This document shows positions 1-7,974 of a stretch of 12,777 nt of DNA, piece after piece (the first letter of the stretch is position 1; the number at the start of each line of letters is the position of its first letter). The notes under the pieces were generated by a model. It was not told the origin of the DNA and searched no databases. It saw nothing but the letters and a program-made list of their open reading frames with translations. The translations under genes were made by a program, and so were the position numbers. Origin of the DNA: Olsenella sp. (GTDB taxonomy: Bacteria; Actinomycetota; Coriobacteriia; Coriobacteriales; Atopobiaceae); contig SUUD01000030.1 in NCBI GenBank assembly GCA_015062715.1, positions 1 through 12,777 of the forward strand, in the 5' to 3' direction.

Positions 1-494
1 GCGAGGAACGACAGGACCCCGATCGCCCAGGAGGGAAGCTCGCGCCTGGGCCGCTCGGGAGGCGGCGCTAGGGAGGACGCGTCGGGCGTGGTCCCGGCAA
101 GGATGGCCTGGACGAGGCCGTTGAGCTGCTCGACGCTCTGCGCGAGGGGGCGGTCCAGGGCGTCGAGCCAGTGCACCGTTGAGAGGTAGTACTGCATGCC
201 CTCGGTGGGCAGGGACTCCGTGAGCTTGAAGGGCACGATGGTGACGCTGTTGCTCACCGCGTTGCTCACCTCGCGCATGACCTGCTGCGACGCGTTCGCG
301 TAGTCGGTAAAGACGAGCACCATGACCTTGGTCGTCCTGATGGCCTCGATGATGGAGGCCGCCCAGTCGGCGCCCGGAACGATGTCGCGCGGGGCGTACC
401 AGCAGCGCGCACCTCCCTGCTCGAGGCGCGCGCAGATGGCGTCGGCCACCGCCTTGTCCTTGTGGGAGTAGCTGATGAAGACGTCGTGCGCCAT
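1..494 (-). CDS. TIR-domain protein, likely membrane-anchored (3' partial)
   Basis: The visible 164 residues begin MAHDVFISYSHKDK, the box-1 signature of a bacterial TIR_2 domain. The domain spans about residues 3-112 and includes WYAPRDIVPGADW (32-44) and SIIEAI (47-52). Known TIR NADases carry a catalytic Glu in a WxxxE motif; here E75 (VMREV) falls at that place, but the Trp position is Gln71. A Pro/Ser-rich linker (about 133-152) leads into PSWAIGVLSFL at the window edge, which looks like the start of a membrane segment. The ATG at 494 is preceded by GGGAGG about 6 bases upstream. The gene starts 15 bases after the stop of the lipoprotein gene on the same strand, so co-transcription is likely. 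Function could be NAD+ cleavage or signalling, or protein-protein scaffolding; the missing C-terminal part would decide. TIR assignment is strong, function is open. Confidence 0.88.
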   Translation of the reverse strand, partial: MAHDVFISYSHKDKAVADAICARLEQGGARCWYAPRDIVPGADWAASIIEAIRTTKVMVLVFTDYANASQQVMREVSNAVSNSVTIVPFKLTESLPTEGMQYYLSTVHWLDALDRPLAQSVEQLNGLVQAILAGTTPDASSLAPPPERPRRELPSWAIGVLSFL

Positions 495-509
495 GATGCC
501 TCCCGCGGG

Positions 510-1049
510 CTACTTCTGGGTCACCTCACCGGTCGTGTCGTCATAGACCATGTCGTAGGACTGGCCGTTCCAGGTGAAGCTGATTTCGATCTGGCTGCCG
601 TTGACCTTCACCTTGATGTCGCTGGCCCCGCCATCGTAGTTCTCGAGCGAGCTGAAGCAGGCGCTGAAGGCGCGGTCCACCGGATCGTCCGCAATCTGCT
701 CCTCGGTCATCTCGGGCTCGGTGCGGGCGAGTATCTCGCCGGTCAGGACGTCGACCGTGTAGGAGAAGTCACCGTACTCCGACCCAAAGGTGACCTCGCG
801 GGCTCCGTTCGTGGTGACACCCACGTGGATATCCGTTGCACGGGAGAGCTCGATGGGGCAGGCCTCCTCAACGATCCCGAGGATGGCGTCCGAGTCGAGC
901 TCCTGGACCTCCTCGGCCTGGTCGGGGGCCGCCTGCTCCTCGGGGGCCTGCTCCGGGGCCGCCTGCTCCTCGGCAGGTGCGCCGCCACAGGCAACGATTC
1001 CCAGGCACAGGGCGAGCGAAAACATGACGAGATGTGCACGCTTGGACAT
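510..1049 (-). CDS. Lipoprotein with two PepSY-like domains
   Basis: This 179-residue protein has a basic N-terminus, a hydrophobic stretch and the lipobox LGIVACGG, so Cys21 should be lipidated and the protein held on the outer face of the cytoplasmic membrane. Residues 23-50 are an Ala/Glu/Gln/Pro-rich tether. Two PepSY-like units follow: about 54-110, ending YTVDVLTGEILA, and about 122-179, ending YDMVYDDTTGEVTQ. The repeated tail (Tyr, then Asp/Thr-Gly-Glu-Val/Ile) is the PepSY hallmark. Cys64 and Cys131 could form a disulfide, which is inference. The ATG at 1049 has AGGGGA a few bases upstream. PepSY domains are often linked to protease inhibition or cell-wall peptide binding, but no specific target can be named. 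The TIR gene follows after 15 bases. Confidence 0.82.
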   Translation of the reverse strand: MSKRAHLVMFSLALCLGIVACGGAPAEEQAAPEQAPEEQAAPDQAEEVQELDSDAILGIVEEACPIELSRATDIHVGVTTNGAREVTFGSEYGDFSYTVDVLTGEILARTEPEMTEEQIADDPVDRAFSACFSSLENYDGGASDIKVKVNGSQIEISFTWNGQSYDMVYDDTTGEVTQK

Positions 1050-1197
1050 GGCTTCCCCCTCACGACGAGCCTTTACTTGGATGAAGCGTATCCGCTATTG
1101 GGATTTCAGGGGACGTGAGACGAGCGGAAGAGGCGCGAGCGGCCGCCAGCGACCGACAAACGATGCTCCAATCGGATGTCGGGCAGCCATCGGGATA

Positions 1198-1240
1198 GGG
1201 GGACCTGTCATCGGGGACGGTTCTCTTTGACAGGTCCCCC
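1198..1240. repeat. REP-like inverted repeat, single-arm copy
   Basis: Perfect 13-bp arms at 1198-1210 (GGGGGACCTGTCA) and 1228-1240 enclose a 17-base loop containing GGGGACGGTTCT. The 30-base core matches one arm of the larger palindrome at 2831-2869 with two differences. It begins 12 bases after the stop of the DUF2130 gene in that gene's direction, so its RNA hairpin could act as a 3' end or stability element; there is no U-run after it. Motifs of the GGGGACGGTTCT type are familiar as REP/MITE-like repeats in many bacteria and are often linked to RAYT transposases; that link is from general knowledge, not from this window. Confidence 0.8.
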
Positions 1241-1252
1241 CGTGCCCGGAGG

Positions 1253-2743
1253 CTACTCCACGCGGTCGGGCTCCTCGGCGGTGGCCGGGTCGCCCAGGTC
1301 GGGGTTCTCGGCCGCCTCGAGCGCCGAGGCCAGGGCATCCTCGCGGGCCTGGTCGAAGAGCGCCTTCATGGTGGGGTTGCGGTACGACAGCTTGCGGATG
1401 GTGAGCTGGTCGTCGACCTTCTTCTCGGCCTGGCCCAGGTAGCGCTCGGAGTTGGTGAGGGCGCGCTTGACCTTCTCGAGGCGCTCGATGGCGGCGTCGA
1501 TCTCCTTGATGGCGGAGTCGAAGTTCTTGCCGGCGCTCTCGACGTCGCGGCGGAAGCCCTCCTTGAAGCGGTCCATCTTGGCCTCGAAGTTGGTGACGTC
1601 GATGTTCTGCCGGCGCATCTCGGCCAGCTCGGCCTTGTAGGCGAGCGAGTTCTGTGCGGCGTTGCGCAGAAGGCCGATGAGCGGGATGAAGAACTGCGGG
1701 CGGATGACGTACATCTTCTCGTACTCCCAGGCCTCGACAATGCCCTGGTTGTAGAGGTCGTTCTCGGGCTCGAGCGTGGAGACGAGCACCGCGTACTCGC
1801 AGCCCTTCTTGCGGCGGTCGGCGTCGAGCTTCTTGAGGTGCGAGGCGTTGGTGCGGTGCCCGATGCCGCCCTCCTGCTCGGTCTTCATCTCGAACATGAT
1901 GGAGAGGACCTCGTTGCCCGCGTCGTCGAGCTCGCGGAAGATGTAGTCGCCCTTGGTGGGACGGTCGCCCTCCCCCTCGCTCACGGCCACGGTGTCCTTC
2001 TCGAAGCTGGCCTTGGGGAAGGCCATGGCCCGGACCTTGTTGAACTCGATCTCGCAGTGCTGCTCCAGCGTCTCGCCCAGCATCTTGGTGGACAGGCGCG
2101 ACTTCTGGTCGCGGACGCGCTCGAGCTCCTCGCCCAGCTCGCGGATCTGCTCGTCCTTGAGGGCAAGGCGGGAGGTCATCTGGTCCTGCAGGGCCTTCTC
2201 GGCCTGCTCGCGCTCGGAGACGAGGCGCGCCTGGGCTGCCGCGCTTTCGGCCTGGGCAAGCTCGAGCTGGTGGGAGTGCTCGGCGGCGTCGCGGGCAGCC
2301 TGGCCCTCGAGCTGCGTGAGCTTGCGGGAGAGCTCGCCGGTGGCCTGCGCGACGGCAAGGTCGCGCGCGGTCTCGAACTCGCGCTCGCGTGACTCGGCCT
2401 TGCTCTTGAGCAGGCTGACCTTGCCCTTGAGCTCGACCACCTGGCGCTCTGCCTCGGCGCGGGCGTCGCGCACCGCGGCGTCCTGCTCGGCAACGAGCGT
2501 GGCGACCTGGGCCTTGAGCTGGTCTATCTGTGCGTCTCGGTCGGAAATCTCGCGGTTGGAGGCGGAGCGCACGCGCTCGACCTCGAGCGCGAGGTCCTTG
2601 TCGAAGCCCTCGTGCGCGGCATGCAGGCGCTCCTCGAGGGCACGGGCGAACTCCTGGTCGCGGACCTGCGAGACGATCTGCGCGTAGCCCGTCTCGTCCA
2701 CCTGGAACACCTTGCCGCAGTGCGGGCACTTGATCTCTGCCAT
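1253..2743 (-). CDS. DUF2130 family coiled-coil protein with PD-(D/E)xK-like core
   Basis: With the start at 2743 this is a 496-residue protein beginning MAEIKCPHCGKVFQVDETGY, the usual DUF2130 N-terminus with a CxxC zinc-ribbon half-site (Cys6, Cys9). Residues about 28-225 are a long heptad-rich coiled coil. The conserved core (about 222-345) has KGDYIF (Asp266) followed by FEMK (Glu285, Lys287), the spacing expected for a PD-(D/E)xK nuclease-like fold as in RmuC relatives. A second helical stretch (about 385-445) precedes an acidic tail. An ATG 30 bases upstream (2773) would add ten residues, but its G-run directly touches the codon; 2743 has GAGAGGA at usable distance and matches the family. 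The role is unknown; DNA-end processing or a structural role are both possible. REP-like repeats lie on both sides. Confidence 0.87.
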   Translation of the reverse strand: MAEIKCPHCGKVFQVDETGYAQIVSQVRDQEFARALEERLHAAHEGFDKDLALEVERVRSASNREISDRDAQIDQLKAQVATLVAEQDAAVRDARAEAERQVVELKGKVSLLKSKAESREREFETARDLAVAQATGELSRKLTQLEGQAARDAAEHSHQLELAQAESAAAQARLVSEREQAEKALQDQMTSRLALKDEQIRELGEELERVRDQKSRLSTKMLGETLEQHCEIEFNKVRAMAFPKASFEKDTVAVSEGEGDRPTKGDYIFRELDDAGNEVLSIMFEMKTEQEGGIGHRTNASHLKKLDADRRKKGCEYAVLVSTLEPENDLYNQGIVEAWEYEKMYVIRPQFFIPLIGLLRNAAQNSLAYKAELAEMRRQNIDVTNFEAKMDRFKEGFRRDVESAGKNFDSAIKEIDAAIERLEKVKRALTNSERYLGQAEKKVDDQLTIRKLSYRNPTMKALFDQAREDALASALEAAENPDLGDPATAEEPDRVE

Positions 2744-2825
2744 GGGCTCACGTTCCTCTCGCTCGAATCTCATCCCCCCTAGGGTAAATCACCCGCCGGA
2801 CAAAAGTCATCGGGGCGGCCTATCA

Positions 2826-2920
2826 TTGGGGACCTGTCATTGGGGACGGTTCTTTTTGACATGTTTTGCTGTCATCGCAAAACCTGTCAAATAGAACCGT
2901 CCCCAATGACAGGTCGCCAA
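2826..2920. repeat. MITE/REP-like palindrome, 39-bp arms
   Basis: Arms 2831-2869 and 2877-2915 are reverse complements over 39 positions with two mismatches, separated by a 7-base loop (TGTCATC). Beyond one mismatch, TTGG (2826-2829) pairs with CCAA (2917-2920). Each arm carries GACCTGTCATTGGGGACGG, shared with the copy at 1198-1240. The palindrome lies in the gap between the protease gene (stop at 2980) and the DUF2130 gene, both read leftward. No transposase gene accompanies it. It is probably a non-autonomous repeat; the RNA would fold into a very stable hairpin. Confidence 0.9.
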
Positions 2921-2926
2921 AGAGAA

Positions 2927-2955
2927 GAGGGCCCGGACAGACGCCCAGGGCCCTC
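2927..2955 (-). terminator. Probable intrinsic terminator of the HtrA-type gene
   Basis: On the minus strand, GAGGGCCC and GGGCCCTC form a perfect 8-bp GC-rich stem with a 13-base loop, starting 24 bases after the protease stop codon. It is followed by TTCTCTTT, a pyrimidine- and U-rich tract. This is a reasonable Rho-independent terminator. It lies just before the palindrome at 2826-2920. Confidence 0.6.
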
Positions 2956-2979
2956 CCGAGTCGCAGCATGATCTGTCTA

Positions 2980-4350
2980 TCAGCCGCCGTTGTTGTTGTT
3001 GCCGTACTCGCCGCCGCCCTTGTTGTCCTCCTTGCTGCCCATGCCATACGACTGGTTGGGCTGCTGGAGCGGCTCGTCGGAGCCAAGCGTCACGTCGAAG
3101 GTGAGCTCCTCGTTGCCGCGCATGACGGTGACGCTCACCGTCTCGCCGATCTTGTGCGAGCGGATGGCCAGAATCAGGGCGTCGGCCGAGGTGATGTTGT
3201 CGCGCCCGATCTTGGTGATGATGTCGCCCTTCTGGATGCCGGCCGCCTCGGCCGGACCGTCGCCCGCGACCTCGGCCACGTAGGCGCCCTGGTTGACCGA
3301 CAGGTTGTAGTACTGCGCGTTCTGCGCGGTGACCGTCTGCAGCGAGAGGCCAATGTAGGGGTGCAGGACCATCTCGCCGGCGATGATCTCGTTGGCGACC
3401 TCGATGGCGTAGTTGCCGGGGATGGCGAAGCCCAGGCCCACGCTGGAGCCCGTGGTGGACTGGATGATCGAGTTGATGCCCACGAGCTTGCCCTCCGAGT
3501 TGACCAGGGCGCCGCCGGAGTTGCCCGGGTTGATGGTGGCGTCGGTCTGGATGAGGTTGGCGTAGATGGTCCTGCCGCTGGTGGACTGCAGCATGGTGGA
3601 GCGGTAGAGCGACGACACGATGCCCGTCGAGACGGACTGGTCGAGCCCGTAGGGGCTGCCGATGGCCATGACCCACTCGCCCACGACCAGGGCGTCGGAG
3701 TCGCCCACCTCGATCGGGGTCACCTGGGCGCCCTCGAGGTCGACGTGGACGACGGCCAGGTCGCTCGAGGGGTCGGAGCCCACGACCGTGCCCTCGTAGT
3801 TGGCCTCGTCGATGGTGACCGTGATGGTCTGCGCGGCCTCGACCACGTGGTAGTTGGTGAGGATGTTGCCGTCGGCGTCGATGATGACGCCCGAGCCCAC
3901 GCCCGAGCCCGTCTGCGTGTTCACGTAGATCGAGACGACCGAGGGCAGGGCCTTCTTGGCGACCGCCTGGGCGATGTCGGCCGTGGCGTTGGTGGCGTCG
4001 ATGGTGATGGTCTGGCCCGCCGAGCTCATGTCCGAGGACTCGGGGTCGGTGTTGGCCGTCGCGGCGGACGGCTCCTCGATCTGCGCCTGGCTGGTGCCCT
4101 GGACCACCGCGACCGGGTCGATGTGCCCGGTGTAGGTGAGCCCGCCGAACATGGCCGCGGCGCCCACGAGCCCGCCAAAGAGGGCCGACAGGAACGGGTG
4201 GCCCCTGCGCTCCTTCTTTGGTGTCGGGGGCGCCTGGACCGGCTGCTGGTAGACAGGCTGCGCCCAGGCCTGCTGCTGGTAGGCTTGCGCCTGCTGAGCC
4301 GCCGGCTGCTGCTGGGCATGCGACGGCTGGGTGTTGTTGAACTCGTCCAT
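2980..4350 (-). CDS. htrA: HtrA/DegP-type membrane-anchored serine protease with PDZ domain
   Basis: The 456-residue protein starts with a Gln/Ala/Pro-rich cytoplasmic tail (1-50), then one membrane segment (about 52-73), placing the rest outside the membrane. A trypsin-like domain follows (about 118-325). The triad is visible: His168 in TNYHVVEA, Asp197 in SSDLAVV and Ser278 in NPGNSGGAL. A PDZ domain covers about 332-423 (GPAEAAGIQKGDIITKIG). The end is a Gly/Asn-rich tail. The length and order are typical of actinobacterial HtrA/PepD proteins, which degrade or refold damaged envelope proteins. The ATG at 4350 has GAGAGG about 8 bases upstream, and a small hairpin sits further up the leader. 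No adjacent two-component pair of the CssRS or MprAB type is seen. Substrates are unknown. Confidence 0.95.
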   Translation of the reverse strand: MDEFNNTQPSHAQQQPAAQQAQAYQQQAWAQPVYQQPVQAPPTPKKERRGHPFLSALFGGLVGAAAMFGGLTYTGHIDPVAVVQGTSQAQIEEPSAATANTDPESSDMSSAGQTITIDATNATADIAQAVAKKALPSVVSIYVNTQTGSGVGSGVIIDADGNILTNYHVVEAAQTITVTIDEANYEGTVVGSDPSSDLAVVHVDLEGAQVTPIEVGDSDALVVGEWVMAIGSPYGLDQSVSTGIVSSLYRSTMLQSTSGRTIYANLIQTDATINPGNSGGALVNSEGKLVGINSIIQSTTGSSVGLGFAIPGNYAIEVANEIIAGEMVLHPYIGLSLQTVTAQNAQYYNLSVNQGAYVAEVAGDGPAEAAGIQKGDIITKIGRDNITSADALILAIRSHKIGETVSVTVMRGNEELTFDVTLGSDEPLQQPNQSYGMGSKEDNKGGGEYGNNNNGG

Positions 4351-4371
4351 ATCCCACCTCTCTCATGGTGG

Positions 4372-4388
4372 CGCCCGCAGCGCGGGCG
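4372..4388 (-). promoter_or_regulatory. Short GC hairpin in the leader of the HtrA-type gene
   Basis: Perfect 7-bp arms (4372-4378 and 4382-4388, CGCCCGC/GCGGGCG) with a 3-base loop lie about 22 bases upstream of the protease start, just outside the ribosome binding site. It could tune translation or be part of a terminator for readthrough from the array upstream, but there is no U-run. No clear -35/-10 pair was found between 4389 and 4523. Confidence 0.3.
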
Positions 4389-4523
4389 TCTAGGTCGTTG
4401 TACCCCTATCCGAGCGCCGGACGACGCGCGAACCGGGACAACGCGACAAGCACATACTCGCATGCAAGCCTAAGGCGGACCTTAAGGGTGGGTGGCGTGT
4501 GCCCGCTGGGGCGAGATGCCGGC

Positions 4524-4856
4524 GCATGGAACGGGATTTGCGTCCGGTGCGGCACTTTTGGGGAGGGGGCCGGCGCATGGAACGCGATTTGCGTCCGGTG
4601 CGTCCGCTGGGGGCGAGATGCCGGCGCATGGAACGGGATTTGCATTCCGTGCAACGGATTGAGGCAAGAATCCCACGCATGGAACAGGATTTGCGTCCGG
4701 TGCGGCACTTTTGGGGAGAAAGCCGGCGCATGGAACGCGATTTGCGTTCGGTGAGGCGGCCAGCGGAGGAAATCCCGCGCATGGAACGGGATTTGCGTTC
4801 CGTGCAACGGATTGAGGCAAGAATCCCGCGCATGGAACGCGTTTTGCGTTCGGCGC
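4524..4856 (-). repeat. Array of seven 27-nt palindromic repeats, exact 51-bp period
   Basis: Units start at 4524, 4575, 4626, 4677, 4728, 4779 and 4830. Each is 27 nt and each of the six spacers is exactly 24 nt. The plus-strand ideal unit has arms GCATGGAACGC and GCGTTCCGTGC around GATTT, so each can form an 11-bp hairpin with one G-U pair; several right arms have decayed to GCGTCCGGTGC. Spacers fall into families: 1 and 4 agree at 21/24 positions, 3 and 6 at 23/24, and spacer 2 resembles the DNA just before unit 1. The array fills most of the gap between the winged-helix regulator (stop at 4872) and the protease. In that direction it begins 16 bases after the regulator's stop codon. Because 51 is divisible by three, several frames stay open; these are not taken as genes. 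Confidence 0.93.
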
Positions 4857-4871
4857 GCCCGCGCCACTCCC

Positions 4872-5546
4872 CTAGAGCTTGAACAGGTAGCCCACGCCGC
4901 GGACGGTGACGATGTGGTTGGCGATCTGCGGGCCCACCTTGGAGCGGACGCGCCTGATGTGCACGTCGACCGTGCGCGTGCCGCCGCAGTACTCGAATCC
5001 CCACACGCGGTGCAGGAGCGTGTCGCGCGAGTAGGCGCGCGAGGGGTGCGTGGCCAGGAACGACAGCAGCGAGTACTCCATGAGGGTGAGGTCGACCGGG
5101 CGGTCGTCGATGGTGACCTGGTAGGTGGCCAGGTTGATGGTCATGTTGTCGATGGTGACGATGTCGGAGGGCACGCTCTCCTCGCCCGGCCAGAGCAGCT
5201 GCGAGAGGCGGACCTCGAACTCGGCCTCGCTCGCGCCGGCGACGATGAAGTCGGTGCGGACCTGGATGGGGATGCGCAGGGTCGAGAGCTGGTCCTCGTC
5301 GGCGATGAGCAGCAGCGGGATGAGACCGTTGTCGATGACGTAGGAGTCGACCGTCGAGAAGAACGAGCTGTTGACGCCGGCCACGTCGAACGCCACGAGG
5401 TCGAACTCGTGGCCACTGTTGATGGCCTGGTTGAAGGTCTCGGGGGTCGCGAGCAACACGGACACGTCTAGGGCCTGCGTGAGCTCCCTCATACGGTCGT
5501 GACTGCGCGTCGTACGCGCGACATGTAGGACGTTTCTGTGGTGCAC
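4872..5546 (-). CDS. GlnR-like orphan OmpR-family winged-helix regulator
   Basis: This 224-residue protein starts with GTG at 5546, which has a perfect AGGAGG 5 bases upstream. The C-terminal winged helix (about 128-222) is of the OmpR/PhoB type, with VDLTLMEYSLLSFLATHP and GGTRTVDVHIRRVRSKVGP, and ends VRGVGYLFKL. The N-terminal half (1-118) follows a receiver layout but lacks the acidic pair after strand 1 (LHVARTTRS instead of a DD motif) and the conserved Lys (IVAGASEAE instead of a KPF-like site). An Asp remains at 54 (LVAFD). A receiver unable to be phosphorylated in the usual way, plus this winged helix, resembles actinobacterial GlnR, the nitrogen regulator. The next genes upstream encode an amino-acid importer, which fits. 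GlnR identity is inference; another atypical OmpR-family regulator is possible. The repeat array starts 16 bases after the stop. Confidence 0.85.
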   Translation of the reverse strand: MHHRNVLHVARTTRSHDRMRELTQALDVSVLLATPETFNQAINSGHEFDLVAFDVAGVNSSFFSTVDSYVIDNGLIPLLLIADEDQLSTLRIPIQVRTDFIVAGASEAEFEVRLSQLLWPGEESVPSDIVTIDNMTINLATYQVTIDDRPVDLTLMEYSLLSFLATHPSRAYSRDTLLHRVWGFEYCGGTRTVDVHIRRVRSKVGPQIANHIVTVRGVGYLFKL

Positions 5547-5594
5547 GGGTGCCTCCTACCTGTCTTGTCTTCCCCAACTGGCATTATTCATCTG

Positions 5595-5603
5595 AGGATA
5601 GCA
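5595..5603 (-). promoter_or_regulatory. Candidate extended -10 promoter for the GlnR-like gene
   Basis: The minus strand reads TGCTATCCT, an extended -10 shape (TGn followed by TATnnT), about 50 bases upstream of the GTG start and just after the hairpin at 5618-5651. No good -35 lies at the usual distance. It is a weak, position-based prediction. Confidence 0.3.
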
Positions 5604-5617
5604 CAGCGGTGTCACAA

Positions 5618-5651
5618 GTGGAGGGGACCGGAGCGCCCCGGTCCCCTCCAC
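5618..5651 (-). terminator. Strong hairpin after the ABC transporter ATPase gene
   Basis: Perfect 14-bp arms (5618-5631 and 5638-5651, GTGGAGGGGACCGG and its complement) enclose a 6-base loop. The hairpin starts 15 bases after the ATPase stop codon. The following minus-strand bases are CTTGTG, so the U-run is poor; the hairpin may terminate transcription only partly, or protect the 3' end. Confidence 0.6.
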
Positions 5652-5666
5652 ACATTTCAAAAACAA

Positions 5667-6522
<856 letters not shown>

Positions 6523-6533
<11 letters not shown>

Positions 6534-7878
6534 TGCTCTCGCCTCCACTGATCGCTGCGGTGCCCGCCACGGCGGCAGCCGTGTTGATCGCCTGGTTCTT
6601 GGGACGCGGCGAGCCGCCCGACTCGGACGCGGCCAGGCGCCTCTCGACGATCGTCACCAGGCGGATGAGCGGCAGGGTGACGATGAGGTAGAAGACGGCG
6701 GCGGCCATGTACGGCGTGATGTTGCCGGCGACGGTGACCGCGTTCTTCGCGAACATCATGAGCTCCATGACGCCCACGCTCGAGAGCAGCGAGGTGTCCT
6801 TGTAGTTGGTGATGAAGTCGCTCGTGACGGTGGGCAGGACGCGGCGGATCGTCTGCGGGAGGATGATCCAGAACATGGTGGCGGCGCGGTTCATGCCCAG
6901 GCTCGACGCGGCCTCGTACTGCCCCCTGGGAATCGACTCGATGCCGGCACGGAAGATCTCGGCCAGGTAGGCCGAGGCGTTGATGGCGATGACGATGATG
7001 CCCAGGATGTTGTTGTTGATGTTGATGCCCATCATCGGCAAGCCGAAGAACATCACGTAGATCTGCAGGAACAGGGGCGTTCCGCGCAGGATGTTGATGT
7101 AGACGGCCGCGATGGCGCGCAGCAGCACGTTCTTGGACATCTTCATGAACGCGAACATGAGGCCGATGAGGATCGCGAACGGGTAGGCCGCGACGACGAT
7201 GCCCAGGCAGATGAGCCAGCCGTTGAACAGCGACACCATCGAGGTGACCAGCAGCTGCGGCTTGAAGAACATGCCGAGGAACTGGTTGGAGTTCCACGCC
7301 GCGACCCAAGGCTGGGCGTCGAGCCAGGCGACGATGCGCTGCAGCGGCGTGGAGGAGATGACGTTGATGGCCGGCGAGTCGGGCAGCGCCTGCTCGCCCG
7401 CGGCGTTCTCGTAGCTGCCCGAGACCACGTAGGAGCCGCCCTCGGAGGGGAAGGTCATGTTGGTGATCTCGAGGCGCAGCAGCGAGCCCGACGCGATGGG
7501 CTCGGCGAAGTCGATCGTGATGGAGTCGCCCGCGGGCGTGGCCGTCGAGTCGATGCTCAGGCGGTTGAGGCCCTCGAGGACGGTGACGCGCGTGGTGGAC
7601 TCGTCGAAGGAGGCGTCATCGGGCAGGGTGAGCGTCACCGAGGTGACCTCCTCCCCCTCGTCGACCGTGCCCTCCCAGGTCAGGCGCGTCGCGACGCCTC
7701 CGACGACGCCGTTGCCGCCCTGCTGGTTGGGTCGGGCCGTCGCCTTGTTCGTGGTGAGGGCGAGTGCGGTCGTGGGCATGGCCACGACCGCGACGAGCAC
7801 CGCGAGGGCCAGCGGCACGAGCGCCGCGAGCAACCTCCTTGGCATGGTGCGCGTCGCAGGGGCAGGTGCGCTTTCCAT
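6523..7878 (-). CDS. Amino-acid ABC transporter permease with N-terminal extracytoplasmic domain
   Basis: With the ATG at 7878 (GGGAGG 5 bases upstream) the protein has 451 residues; a TTG 12 bases earlier sits within that ribosome site and is rejected. A signal-like segment (about 15-41) is followed by about 150 residues rich in Thr, Val and acidic residues that look like a beta-sandwich (about 60-175, for example SVTLTLPDDASF and GGSYVVSGSYENAAG). The permease core (about 205-412) is of the HisM/GlnP type, with several membrane segments and the EAA loop EAASSLGMNRAATMFWIILP (322-341) that docks the ATPase. The tail (415-451) is Ala/Ser-rich. Normal family members lack the N-terminal domain, which is too small for a full solute-binding protein. 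No binding-protein gene is in the window, so it may be encoded elsewhere. Confidence 0.92.
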
Positions 7879-7946
7879 GGTTCCTCCCAAGTCTTGTGGG
7901 GAAGGGTCGCAGGGTCTGGAGCGAACCCCGGGTTTCCTACGTGCCC

Positions 7947-7974
7947 ATTATGCCTCAAAGCTGATTAGATTCAA
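7947..7974 (-). promoter_or_regulatory. Candidate promoter of the ABC transporter operon
   Basis: On the minus strand TTGAAT (7969-7974) and CATAAT (7947-7952) are separated by 16 bases, a good match to a housekeeping promoter. Transcription would start near 7940, leaving a leader of about 62 bases before the permease ATG at 7878. A TGCATA copy at 7983-7988 sits just upstream of the -35, where an activator could bind. Confidence 0.5.

Noticed and set aside
2744..2773. Upstream ATG (2773) for the DUF2130 gene
   Set aside because: The G-run is directly against the codon; the family N-terminus MAEIKCPHCG begins at 2743 with better ribosome-site spacing.
2837..4473. Long alternate frames across the HtrA-type gene on both strands
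   Set aside because: Low-complexity Arg/Gly/Ala/His/Val/Asp translations typical of out-of-frame high-GC DNA.
4524..4856. CRISPR array (27-nt repeats, 24-nt spacers)
   Set aside because: Repeats are imperfect, spacers are homologous to each other and to those of the second array, and no cas gene is present.
4406..4882. Repeat proteins of 17-residue units on either strand
   Set aside because: A 51-bp period keeps several frames open on both strands at once; palindrome and spacer conservation is at the DNA level and no ribosome site or family match is seen.
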